Part shown: positions 26,470-38,100 of the stretch, piece after piece
How the letters are laid out: each line of letters begins with the position of its first letter
Position numbering within the stretch: position 1 is the stretch's first letter
Assembly: GCA_014925825.1 (NCBI GenBank)
Contig: JACGCK010000071.1
Span: 1-64,000 of the forward strand
Source of the DNA: Pholiota molesta
Taxonomy: Eukaryota > Basidiomycota > Agaricomycetes > Agaricales > Strophariaceae
Length of the DNA stretch: 64,000 bases
Reading direction: 5' to 3'
Translations under genes and position numbers: made by a program
Notes under the pieces: model-generated
Database searches by the model: none
Seen by the model: the letters and a program-made list of their open reading frames with translations, nothing else
What the model was told of the DNA's origin: nothing

Positions 26470-29400
26470 CTAACCAGAGCGGCTCCCAGCACCCTCCGCC
26501 GCCCTCCACGGCCGCTCGCGGTCCAGATCCAGGCTCGCCAACGTCCCATTCAGATCCTGGATATCCGCGTCCCCCGCCTCGCCCCGCCCCGCCTGGCCAG
26601 ACGACGCCGGCCGCGAGATCGGCGCCTCCGAGCGCCCCGGCGCGCGGTTCAGCGGCGCAGGCGGGTCCGAGCTCTCCGAGAACGTGTACAGCGTCCCCGC
26701 AGACGAACGCCCCGACGCCGGCCCCGGCGAGATCTTCGTTCCCGCCCCACCGCCTTGGCCGCCGCCGCCCGCACCCGTGTTCACCTTCAGCTCGTGGTGG
26801 TGCGGGTGCGGCACCGGGAAGAAGCCCGGCGCGTACGCCTTCGACGGGTGCGGCAGCGCCTCCAGCCGCGCGTACGAGTCGCGGCGCGTGCTCTCCGACG
26901 ACGTCATGTAGAGGCTGCTGCCCGGCTCGGGCGAGAACGGCGAGAAGTTCGACTGCGCGCGGTGCAGCTCAGGGCGCGCCGCCGCAAAGGCGCTGCTGAC
27001 CGCGGACGCCGCGTCCTCCTGGTGCTGGTTCTGCTGGCTCTGCTGCTGCTGCTGGCGCTGCTGCTGCGTGTGCTGGAGGATCGGATGCCCGCGCTTGTTT
27101 TGCTGATGCTCGTCGTCGTTCAGCATGGCATGGCCGAAACCGCTGTTGAGCAGCGCATTCTCGATCTCGCCCATATCCGATGGCGCCGAGGACCCGGCGC
27201 CTTGGAAGTACCCTTGCGCAGTGAACTTCTGCAGTATCGCCAGCGCTTGTTCTTGAGTGAGCGAGTTGGAAGACGGCGCGAGCGGCGGAGGGTTGAACTG
27301 CGACTGGATGGCAGCGCTCTGTGCGGCCTGGGCAGCGGCCTGGGCGGCTTTATCTACGACGATGCAAAAGGTTTAGCGTACACACGACGCGAACATGCCA
27401 CGGCAACTCACATTGACTCCTGCCCCAGCTCAGGCGGATCCTGCTCCCACCAATGGGAAAGCCCTGCATCTTCTCAATCGCCATCTCCGCATCCGCCTTG
27501 CGCACAAACTGCACGAAACCACAATGCTTGCCCACAGGAACCTTGACCTAAAAATAAACAGAGTTTAGACGACGCGCAAAAACGAGTGGCACACTATTGA
27601 ACGTACGTAATGGATGTCGCCAAAGGGCACGAAAAAGGTCCTGAGGGTTTCCTCCGAAATCAAAGGCGACAAACCGCCCACGAACACAGTAGTGTTGTAC
27701 GGATCCGTCGACGTCAACTGCTCTCCATTGGGGCCGATAAGGTTGCCCAAGATGGCGCGGGCCTGGGCGTGATGCTTCCAAGACTCCTCCGAAATCATAT
27801 AGCGCGACGCCGGATCCTCGCCCTGCTGGCCCAACGCCTGCCGCATCTGCGCTTCCTGGAGATACGGGCTCGCGCTCGAGAGTTTGAACGGGCTCGGCGC
27901 GGAATCCGCACCCCCATACTGCTGCGCAAGGCGGGCGAGCACATCGCCCGCCATGTCGTCCGTGCCAGACGACATGAAGCTCGAGTTGGAGAGACTGGTG
28001 CTCGACCCGGTCCCAGAGCTCAGCGAGTTGCTCGAGTGCGAGCCGCCGATGGACGAGTTGGTCGCGGTGTTGGAGGGGGCGTTGCTGTTTAGAGACATGT
28101 TGGAGCCTGTGGCGGCAATAGGCGCCGACACACTCTTGGTTTGGCTTTGGGGCTGGACGGGGCCAATAGGATTCGGGAGGCCGTACCCAGGCACCATTTG
28201 TGTCGACGACATAGCAGCCTGAGGGGCCGGCGGGGGGAAATGAACACTAGAGAGATCGAAAGACGGAAGCGCAGCGGGTGCCTTGAACTTGGCCGTGGCC
28301 GGCGAGATACGCACTAGATAGAGCCATATCAGTGAGTATATGCGCCTCATTTTCGCGCAAAACAGGATATGACATACTGGGACGAGAGAGGCAGTACAGG
28401 CCATGCATTTCAATCAGCGCGCGCTGCTGGTCTGCCTCATCGGTGAAACTGGAATGCTAGGTCAGTTGAGAGCGATATATGCGGTGCGGAGCCGGCGTAC
28501 CGAACAAAGCCATATCCTCTCGACACCCCCGTCAGCGGATCCAGCATAATCTTCGCACTCTTGCAGCTATAAAAGGGCGTGATAAACTTTGGCTCGCGGT
28601 CGTTGCGGAGGCCCAGGACGGGATTACGGAAGACGGCCACCAGGTCGGAGTTGGACGTTTCAGGCGCGAGATCGCCGACGAAGATGCTGTATTCCTTGGG
28701 ATACTGCTGCGCCGCCGCCGGCTGGGGTCCGGCGACAGCGGGGAAGGACGCGGCCATGGGCGAGGTGGCAGAGATCACGGACGAGGCCCAGTTCATGACG
28801 AAGGGCTTCGCGGAGTTGGGCATGGGGACGGGCCCGCCGTTCTGGCCGTTCGCGACTTGGGCGAGGACGGAGGCGGCCTGGGACGGGGACGGGAAGGTGA
28901 GGAAGCAGTAGCCGGGGTTGTTGGGCTGCTGGCCGGTGGCGGGGTTGGGGGCGGGGTGGGGGACCTTGATGCTGACGGGGTCCCACTTCATGAGGTCGCA
29001 GACCTGCTTGGCGTATGCTTCGTCCATCCAGGGCTCGAGTTCGCCCCACCACAAGGTTGAGCGGGCGGCGAGGGAGGCGGTGGTGGTGGGCGCGGGCTGG
29101 TGAGGCGAGGACGCGGGCGGGGGGTGGCGGAGGAAGAGGGCGTCGCGGTCGGGGGGGCTGGAGGAGGGGTAGCTGGCGGGCGGGTTGTGGGGGGCGGCAG
29201 GGGACGGGGGCGAGGGGCGGTGGTGGTGGTGGTTGAAGGCGAGGAAGGGCGCGGGGCTGGCGAGGTGGGCGAGGCCCGCGCTGGGATTGTTTCTGTTTGG
29301 TCCAGAGGATTCTGGGAGGGGGGTGCTGTAGGGAAAGTCGCGGGGGTGGTCCTGCATCGCGAACGATCGCTGCATCGCACCGAAGCCGCCGTAGCTGCCC

Positions 29401-29510
29401 GCGGGCGCTGGCGCGGTGCGTGCGCCCGTGTACGGATCGCGCTCGCCTGAGCGCGGACGGGTTGCGAGACCGGGGGGGTATTCGTAGTCGTGCTGGTCTG
29501 AGCGCGACAT
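26470..29510 (-). CDS. Triple-RRM RNA-binding protein, NAM8/NGR1/Csx1 type
   Basis: Five exons join in phase: 29510-28501, 28448-28378, 28313-27607, 27547-27412, 27353-26470, giving 935 aa. RRM1 starts near residue 150 (LWWGELEPWMDEAYAKQV), RRM2 near 273 (YSIFVGDLAPETSNSDL with RNP1 RGYGFVRF), RRM3 near 568 (TTVFVGGLSPLISEETL with CGFVQF). This three-RRM layout, with a wider gap before RRM3, fits the fungal NAM8/NGR1/Csx1 group, which acts in splicing or in mRNA stability. Long low-complexity regions surround the RRMs: Pro/Ser/His-rich at the N-terminus, Ser/Asn-rich between RRM2 and RRM3, Gln-rich (QQRQQQQQSQQNQHQ) and Gly-rich at the C-terminus, which suggests phase-separating or granule behaviour. 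The start at 29510 is preferred over an upstream in-frame ATG at 29630, whose extra 40 residues do not look conserved. Confidence 0.92.
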
Positions 29511-30939
29511 TGGATCTGGGAGATTAGCAAGTTTTGGGTGACAACGAAAAGCCGAAAAAACGACGGGACGTGAAGCAAGAGACAGATAGCGCAGACAGCA
29601 CGGAAGTATCGACGAGAGAGCAGCAACCAAAACAGCAGAGAAACGAAATCAACGGGGCAGGGTCCAAGCCGCGGCGGGGCGAAAGTGGGGGCTGCCTTCG
29701 CCACAACTTTGTTTATAGAGGGGTTTCAAATTTGCGGAGTCGAGAATGCAGACGCGAGTTTCCCGCGCCCCTGTCCAATCCTCCGACCATCTCTGAGTCT
29801 CCTTCAGGCGGACAATGCCTCCTCTTGTGTGAGCTTGTAGGTCCCAGTGGCGGTGCGTCGTCCTCTCTGCCGTCAGCGCGCTCTAGAGCCTATTAACATT
29901 AAGCACCTTTAAGCACCCAACAGGCTCGAAGACAATGGCCCCGGGCAGGGAGGACGACTGCCATGCGCGCCTTCTGCATTGTCCCATGGCCTTGTGATGA
30001 CGGACATGTCGAATCCGATCGCGTTAGCCTCGAGCTCTCAACGTTACCACCCTCGAATTCCAGGTTACCAAACCGTCCAAATCTACCCAGACAAGTATCT
30101 GCCCTTTCCGGACGCCCACCCATCAATCTGCGCATCTGCCGTCCCCGGTTAAACACTTCGCTAATAATACGCGTTGCAAATCCGTCGAACAATGGATTTC
30201 CTTCACGGCGTCACTTCCACACGCGACCAACCACGCCGTGCTTTTTAAAGATGTCAACAGACACTGGCGTGTTTCGCGTCGCGTTTTCCTTCCCGCGAAT
30301 CTGCGACTCACAATCAACATACTTTTATAGCACATCCGCCGCCCTATCTCCGCGCTAAGACTGGGGCGACTTGCCAGGACTTGCCATAACGGACACCTCT
30401 GTGTGTTGCATCGAGATCGACCATCAGCAATCAACAGACGCATTAGGAGTCAGTCGCGTCGCATTCCCATAAATACCGGTCCTGCCAGCCCAAAATGCCC
30501 ACTGACGTGAGCTGATAGTACTCTCTCCATTGTTCCTGGGCGTCGTGCATCTGTGCTTTACCCAACGCCGTGTATAAATGGTGCTGTAACCAGTGTAAGT
30601 AATGTAATCTCTCTTCATTATCCCACAGCTAAGTATATCCATCATCATACATCCTGATCTGTTTTAAATAATCAAGTCTTCTAAGGTCGACGTTACCTCG
30701 GACTTTCCAAATGAATCGAGCACGAGGCGCGTTCCATGAACAGTGCCACCCATTGTTCTGTCAATGTTCAGATTTCTAAATAGGCTCAGTTTCCTGATCC
30801 GTCCACTCCGATATCGCGCACCGTGTGCTTTTGGTGCTGCTTCTTGTCCTCAGGCGGGATCACATTAAATCACACTTCTTCTCGTTTCTTTCTCAGGCAT
30901 CATCACACTGCTCCTTCTCATGATCAGGCATCGTCACCC

Positions 30940-30973
30940 CAGTATTTCACGATCGTCAGTATTTCACGATCGT
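30940..30973. promoter_or_regulatory. Perfect 17-bp tandem repeat with palindromic core
   Basis: CAGTATTTCACGATCGT occurs twice back to back (30940-30956 and 30957-30973). Each copy ends in the eight-base palindrome ACGATCGT, so two identical sites sit 17 bp apart. A candidate double binding site in the divergent promoter; no factor is known for it. Confidence 0.6.
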
Positions 30974-31102
30974 GCACGCCTCTTCGTCCGACGTCGAAAT
31001 GCCCCTGCCCATGCAAGTCACGGTGGGGGAGAACCGTGCAACATACGTGCCGCAATCGACTGTATTGCGCATGGGTATTTAGCCCATACCAAGGATAACC
31101 TT

Positions 31103-31129
31103 AACCCTTACTTAGTACTAGTAAGGGTT
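31103..31129. promoter_or_regulatory. Near-perfect inverted repeat
   Basis: Arms AACCCTTAC and GTAAGGGTT flank TTAGTACTA; the whole 27 bp is palindromic except for one extra T. It lies about 1 kb upstream of the RasGAP start. Confidence 0.6.
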
Positions 31130-32178
31130 GATTGAAAGCTGACTCGATGCAATCAGGAGTTGGAAATTCCATCCATTGTCCGTGCAGCGTTGATCATCTC
31201 CGCAGCTCATTCCAGGTCTGTCACGACACTCTTGAGTTTGAGTTCAAGCTCACCGTGGGATCCTCTCCGTTCATCTCCTCCCACTGACCAGCATGGAATT
31301 CAACACGCTGTGCGGTGCAGCCAAATTGTAAATGGCGCAGAGTCTTGGACGAAGCGGGGATGCATGCTCGTTTACATACGTCGGGAGCGCAGCCCAATTT
31401 AATTGCAATTTCTGCGGATTTCTGGACTGCAATCGGCCCTTCAAGTTCGACCGCGCAGAATTGGGATCCGGATGGGTTATAAATTGGGTTTCAAAGTCCC
31501 TCATGGCGCGCCTCGATGCGTGGATTTGGGACTCAGAACCCTTCGTGTGGCATTTCGTTTGTTATTGGTCTCTGCAGACGGGGTATGGGGAGCTACTTAT
31601 ATACATCGATGTGCACAGTGCAGAGGCATTGGTGTCGCTGTTGTGGGATATGGAAAGGATCAGGCAGGCTATGTTCCGTCGCGCCCTCGCGGTGAAAATA
31701 TATGCCCGTCTGCAAGGCTGCAACCCGCCTGCCCTGCACAGTGCACTAGGCTGCAATCTGTTGTCTGGGATATCAATAAATTGCCATCATTTAGTTGAGC
31801 CAATTTGAAAACTGTCAGTGTTACTGTTAGGTAAAAATAAGCCAGGCGTACTGGCTGCCCAGCGAATGGCGGGCAAATATAATTGCTTACGTCAGCGATG
31901 TGGCCAGGGGCGAAAGCGGCGCCTCAATGAAAGAACTGAATGTGGTCAGGAGGCCCTGTCCTTCTCGACGCCCTTCTCGACGCCTTTCTTCGCTCCCCCA
32001 TCACATTCTCCCTTACAGCCCCGACCTACCCTACTTTTTCTGAAAACAACTCCCGCTTCTCCACTTCTCCCCCCTCACAAAACTTTTTTCACCCCCCGTC
32101 CTGTAGCGCACACGTACGCGGCCAGGATACCCAGCAACAACGATTACTTTCTTACCAGTGCCGTCCCAGGGGCCCTCC

Positions 32179-35100
32179 ATGCCCCGCCGACCGTCGGCGT
32201 CCGTCGGGCCCTCCGTGGCCAGCACGCCCAACGCCAGCAGCATCCTCGTGCACCGCACGACCGAGTCGCACCACGCCTTCCCGCCGCCGTCCCAGAACCA
32301 CTCGCTGCAGGCCCTCGGCGCCTCCGTCACCCCGCAGCAGAAGATCGTGCAGGTGCTCGTGCAGCGGCTAAAGCAGAAGGTGCGTACGGGCTGCGTGCCA
32401 TGTGCTGGGTGATCGCTGATGCTATGCGGTAGCTGCCCTGCAATTCTGGCCTGCCGCTGGACCGCGTCGAGACGGAGAAGGCGACGATGCAGGCGGTGGA
32501 GACGCTCGTGGAGCTCTCGCGGGACTATCTGGACATGATCGCGTGGGCGCTGAGTGAGCTGCTCGACCGTCTCGCAAAGGTGCGTCCGTTTGTCTCGCTG
32601 CGCGATGGGGGCCAACGGTGTCTGTTTTTAGCAAGTCGATGTGCACACCGGGCATCTCACTATAGAGGTGCTGCAATCGCAGCTGTTCATCCTCAAGGTG
32701 CTTTCCATGGCGATGGCCTCGCGGTGGTCGCAACAGCCACAACAGGCGCGCGCAGACGACAGCCCCGACTCGCCCATCTCCCCGGCAGCAAGACGCAGGC
32801 GCCCTCGGAGCACTCCTCCACCGCGTGGCAGGAGCCGCCGGCGCTGGACGACTCGTGCGTCAAGTACATCCTGAGCGTGATGGTGCTGTTCATGCGGCAG
32901 ACGGCGACGGCGGAGGTGCCGCTGATGCTGCAGACGCGGTCGACGGACATCGCGTTCCGCGACTACGACGAGACGGACGCGGCGGCGAGCGCCGCGGAGC
33001 CGCCGCCGCCGCCACCACCACCCAGCGAAGAGGCGACGCTGCTGCGGGCGCGCGGGTCGGCGACGTCCGTGCGCTCGAGCCGGGTGAGCATCCGCGCGAG
33101 CATGCACCTGCCCGCGGCGAACACGGTGTACGAGAAGACGCACGTGTCGTTCATCCGCTCCGCGACGGCGATCAACAACCTCATCGCCAAGTATGTGGGG
33201 CGCATTGTGTTCCATATCTCCGCGTCCAACTGGAATGTGGTGTATGACCGCCTCTCGTCGAAGATCGCGTTCCTGGCCTCGCCCAAGGCGTCGGACAACG
33301 CGAACCCGGATGTGATCGACCTGCATTTGATGTCGTACAGTATTCTGGACAGGAATCGCTTGGTGGTTCTGCTCAATCGTGCGTCGATTCATATATTATC
33401 TTGGTGGAATCTCATTTCTTGTCATAGAATTATCTTCGTTGTTGGTCAACATGAGGAGCGAGGCGCAGAGGGCGATTGCCATGCACCTAAGATCCGCCGT
33501 CTTCAACTGGATAGATATCTTCCCTGACGAATACAACGAGGCCATCCGGACACGCGGCCGGACGGAGGGCGCGCCTGAGCGCGTGTTCGACCTCCTGTAT
33601 ACCCTGCTCACCCCGGGCACCGAGAGGATCTTCTGGCCGCCCCTGGCCATGCTGAACTGTACTTCCGCCGACCGCATAGACCCCAATTACAACTACAACA
33701 CGGGAACGCACAAGGGTAGAAAGGTATCTGCGGTTATGATCAAGCCTTTTTTTTGGATTGTTTATTGATACCGACTTCGTTTGGAAGGAGCTCAAATTCG
33801 TGGACGCTGTCAACAAGCATATCACGAGCAACTCGAAACTGTCCGAGCTCGCATTGGCGTGTGTCGTCGATCTATGCCGATGTGCTGCGTACATCGACCC
33901 AGAGGGCGACGTCCCGCTCCGTCTCGTCGCCATCGACGTGGCGCTCGAAATCAAGGTGCGCATCCCCCCGCACGCTCTCTTCCCTGCCCGCTGATCGTCC
34001 CCGGCCGCAGACTGCGCTGTACCACAGCGGCTCCGCGCGCCGGCCCTTCTGGGAGGCGCAGGAGGACATCGACGTCGCGCTGTACGGCGACGCGCTCGTG
34101 AGCATCTTCCGCTTCCTCCCGCCGGAGGACTCGCGCCCGATGTTCCGCGCGTGCATGGAGCCGGAGCGCTCGGAGCCCGTGAAGACGTGCGCGATCCGCG
34201 CGTGCCTGACGCTCGCGCAGGACGCGCACCGCTTCCCGTACCAGCGCCCCGTGGACGACCTCGCGGAGATCGTCGCGGGGCGGTGCCGCGAGATCCTGAT
34301 GGTGCGTACCGCCCCCACCCTCCCCTATTTCCTCCTCCAAAGTGCGTTTGCTGACCGATCGATTCCTGTTGTGCGCACTTTTTCAGAGCGTCGGCACAAG
34401 GCGGACGGAGATCGACCAGTACGGGGTGCAGAAGCGGCCTGCGGCGCGCCCGCGCGCGAAGCGGGTGCTGCCGGAGCCGCTGACGGACCGCGAGGTGCTG
34501 GTGCTCGGCGTGCTCTCGCTGTGGCGCTCGAGCCCGATCTTCTTCACCCATGGCGTCAAGACGCAGGCGGAGGTCGATAACTGGATCCGGATCACGGTCG
34601 GCCTGTGGGAGGCGCCGATCGACGTGTCGGTCAAGATCTCGACGTCGAGTATGCTGGGCAAGATCACAGAGTCCGCGTTCATGTCGACGCAGACGGACGA
34701 TACCGCGAGATTGGTTTTGCAGATTGTGAAGTCGGCGTTGTATGTTGTGTTCTTTCTTGACATGCTTTTTTTCTTCTCTTTTCGGAGGGCTCATCACTTT
34801 TCGTTGATAGATCTATTACGCTGACGACTGTGTCTGGCATTCTTCTGGCGACGAGGGCTAATTCAGACGCGCAGCGGCTGTGGATCAGCCTCGCCCATCA
34901 GGTTATCGGGCTCTATGTCATGAGGGGCGGCGTACGTCCTTTTGCACTTCCTTCGGGTCGTGGACGCTGATGAATATTACCATATAGACCGAGCAGTTCC
35001 ACGGGGTCCAGACGGATCCGAAGCGCATCCCGGCGTTTGCGCTCGCGGAGATTGCCTTCCTCGTCGCATTGACGTCCGCAGACAATGATGTCTCCCATTT

Positions 35101-38100
35101 GGCCGCGGCGGCACTGCGTCTGCTGTCTCATGCGGAGCGGCAGCAGAACGCGCCTGATAATATCACTATCAGTGAGGAGGATAGATCGAAGAGAAATCCT
35201 ATCTACGAGCAGCTGGGAGATCCTCGCATCACCGTCGCTGGTGCGTTGCCAGTATGGCTATTATCGAGAGCAATAACTGATGGATGATTTTAGGCCGCTT
35301 GACCCACCAGAAGCGGATCCGCAAGCTTATTAGGATGCTGTCGTTCTCGGCTGGTATCCATGTCGTCGTCTGGGAAGAATGCTATTGGCGCTGGCGGGCA
35401 TTGAACGACCTCATCATCAGCACTCTCGACGAAGCTGCTTCCGATGGTGCGGACAGCATTCGCAGTCATACGACGCAACAAGAGCAGGTCTGTCGACTTT
35501 TATTCTTGGATGTGTTGATGTTTATGCTTACTGAACGGCGACTCTAGGATGTCCGCTATCAATGGCAGAATCTGACGCTCTTCCTCGCGGCCTTGGGAGG
35601 CTCGTGTTTGCAGGACAAGCAAGACTTCAGCTTGCTCAGCAGGGTCATTCCGGCCAAGTTCTTGCCCGACAAAATGCGCATCATTGAGAACCCCGTGCCT
35701 TTGATCGAGGCGTTTATTGGAGACCTCGTTAACTTGCTTCATGTTGGAGACATCCAGATTCGCGACATCGTTCGCGATGCTTTCGGGTATGAGTTGAGCC
35801 CACGTCTGTATGGACGGTTGATCAGGAATATGGAGGAGTACGTCCTTTTGTTATTGTATTCGATACACTGGTGTCTCATCGAAACATAGTGCTCTTCTCA
35901 AGCTCGAAGATGCGTCCGAATTAACCGATATCGAAACTTTCTCGCTTGTTTTGGACCAGGTAGATATATTTTCTCATCTATTGCCGGAATGCCATTAAAC
36001 GTGGGGATGCATAGATTATCACCATCCTCAAGCTCGTCACTGAAAACACAGAAGTGACTCTGGAAGACGTCATGAACGTCGACATGAGTTCGACGATGCT
36101 AACGCTCTCGTCGTTCATCAACCGCTTCGCTGGCTCGTCATCCGCAAACCGCATCAAGATCAAATACTGCAACCTCTGCGAAACCGTGTGTGCCAGGGCG
36201 GACACGCTCACGATCCGCAAAGACAGCCCTGTGCGGCATCAAATTATCGAGAAGGTCTTGACGTGGATGTCGACTGCTAAAGTCAGTTTCGCGATATATG
36301 TCCTCTTTGTACACACTTGCTAACGCGTGGTTGGCAGATACAGCCAGATGCTTTGAATACACCGGGCAATGATCTCCATATGGCGTGTCTTCGTGCTATA
36401 GTCAAATTGTTGGATCGTTTGCCACTGCTGGCAGCTGACCCTACGAATGCTGGGGACGACACGGTTCTCGTCGTTTCGCGACTGTTCAATAAATATTCGA
36501 CTGCCCTTCTTTCGAGCTTGGAGTCTTTCCATCCCAAGGACCTTCCAGTTAGTTCCCTAAATTTTTTTTTTCATTTGAAAGGTCCTAACTGTATTGGCAA
36601 ACAGAGGCCGGATAACGTGTCGGAAAACGGTACTATCAATCAGGTAGCATCTTCCCTTTCCATCGTGAAATTTTATGATTTAATGCAATTTACAGAGAAT
36701 CCGCGCGTCTCAGAAAGAAGCCGAACTGCGCGAATTGGTCATCACAGGGCTGACCTCCTTGGTCAGCGCCAACAGCGAAAGCGGCTTCAAGCAATGCCTT
36801 CCTCTCGCGTATGACCATGACAATCGCAAAAGGACCATATTTGCGCACGTCTTTGCCAGAGTGATCGGGCAAGGTACTGTATTCGATCCATCGGAGCAGG
36901 CCCCGGCGAAGGCGCGGCAAACGGCTCTATGTGAAGTGAGTGTTCATCATCGCTCCTCTACAGATATTTCCTAAAGCTTTGATTTCAGCTAGTGCGAGGT
37001 TCCGATGTGAGTATCTCTGATCATGTTGAAAGACTGGTCCTCAAAGACACAAAGATGGTGCTTGCCATGACTATATGCGAAATCTGTCCCCCTGGCGAAG
37101 TCGAGATGATGATTTCAGTCCTGCTCAATATCTTCAACGATCGTGCTTCCCTTCTGGCGCTCATCAAGCTTATGATTGATCGCGAGGTTGCCCAAACAGG
37201 TGTGTGTTTACAACAACGGACTGCAGGATGCTCCTGAACCCTCTTCAGAAAACGAAACGGCCCTCTTCAGGAGCAACTCTACCTGCACCCGGTTCTTGTC
37301 AGCATTTGCTAGATTACACGGTTATCAATACCTGCGAAACCTGGTTGAGCCTTTGATCAAGGCGATGCAGGAATTGCCCCCTGGAAGTGGTTACGAAATC
37401 GATCCGGATAGAGCGCCAGGTCAAGACGTTATCCAGAACCAGAAGAACGTAGAACACATAGCATCGACTTTCCTTGGTCTCTTGGCCTCATCGTTGCCGG
37501 CGCTTCCTGGGTGAGAAAGCTTAAACTACCTTGACGAATTTCGCTCACAAAACAATAATCAGGATGTTCCGAGAAATATCCGCTCATATTGCGCAAGTCG
37601 TGTAAGTGCATCATTCGGCATAGAGAGCAGGCAGCGTGAATATTAATTTCTCTGTTTCTAGATTTAAGATATGGCCTGAATCCAAGTATGCAGCAATGGG
37701 CGCCTTCATGTTTCTACGGTATGTCCGTGGCTATTTTATGCAGAACGGCACTCATTTATTTTCTAGGTTCATATCTCCTGCTGTGGTGACGCCTGAAACA
37801 ATCGATATCGAAATCCCCAAAGGGGTGAATACTGCACTCTTCCGCCGAGGCTTAATGGTCATCGCAAAAATCATTCAAAATCTGGCGAACAATATTTTCT
37901 TCGGAAAGAACAGCATATGACAATTTTGAACGATTTTTTATATGACAACATCACGAACGTCACGCGATTCTTATCTGAACTTCATGTACGCAGGTCTTCG
38001 TCTCTATGATATCTATTGCTCTAAATGTTCGTTTCACAGAAATACACGCCCACCGTTGACGAAATAACCGACCAGTGGACAGGAACAATATCGGACCCAA

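Larger units (their letters stand above)
29511..32178. other. Long divergent promoter spacer
   Basis: 2.7 kb between two genes transcribed away from each other (RRM protein, minus; RasGAP, plus). No supported gene. A 158-codon open frame at 31332-31808 (plus) has no recognisable features. The spacer holds a perfect 17-bp tandem repeat and a near-perfect hairpin, listed separately. Confidence 0.5.

Noticed and set aside
26755..27546. 263-codon plus-strand open frame
   Set aside because: Antisense to the last exons of the RRM gene; arginine/leucine-rich shadow of GC-rich codons.
31332..31808. 158-codon plus-strand open frame in the divergent spacer
   Set aside because: No conserved look, no family, and it sits in an otherwise non-coding promoter spacer; likely chance.
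32720..32790. Certain frameshift in the RasGAP gene near a CCCC run
   Set aside because: A 65-bp intron (32724-32788) with a weak GTGGTC donor and a CAG acceptor also restores the frame, so I do not count this site as a definite error.
32628..33392. 254-codon minus-strand open frame
   Set aside because: Antisense to RasGAP exons; arginine-rich composition typical of a reverse frame of GC-rich coding DNA.
33487..34797. 436-codon minus-strand open frame
   Set aside because: Antisense to GC-rich exons of the RasGAP gene; arginine- and proline-rich with no domain, as expected for a shadow frame.
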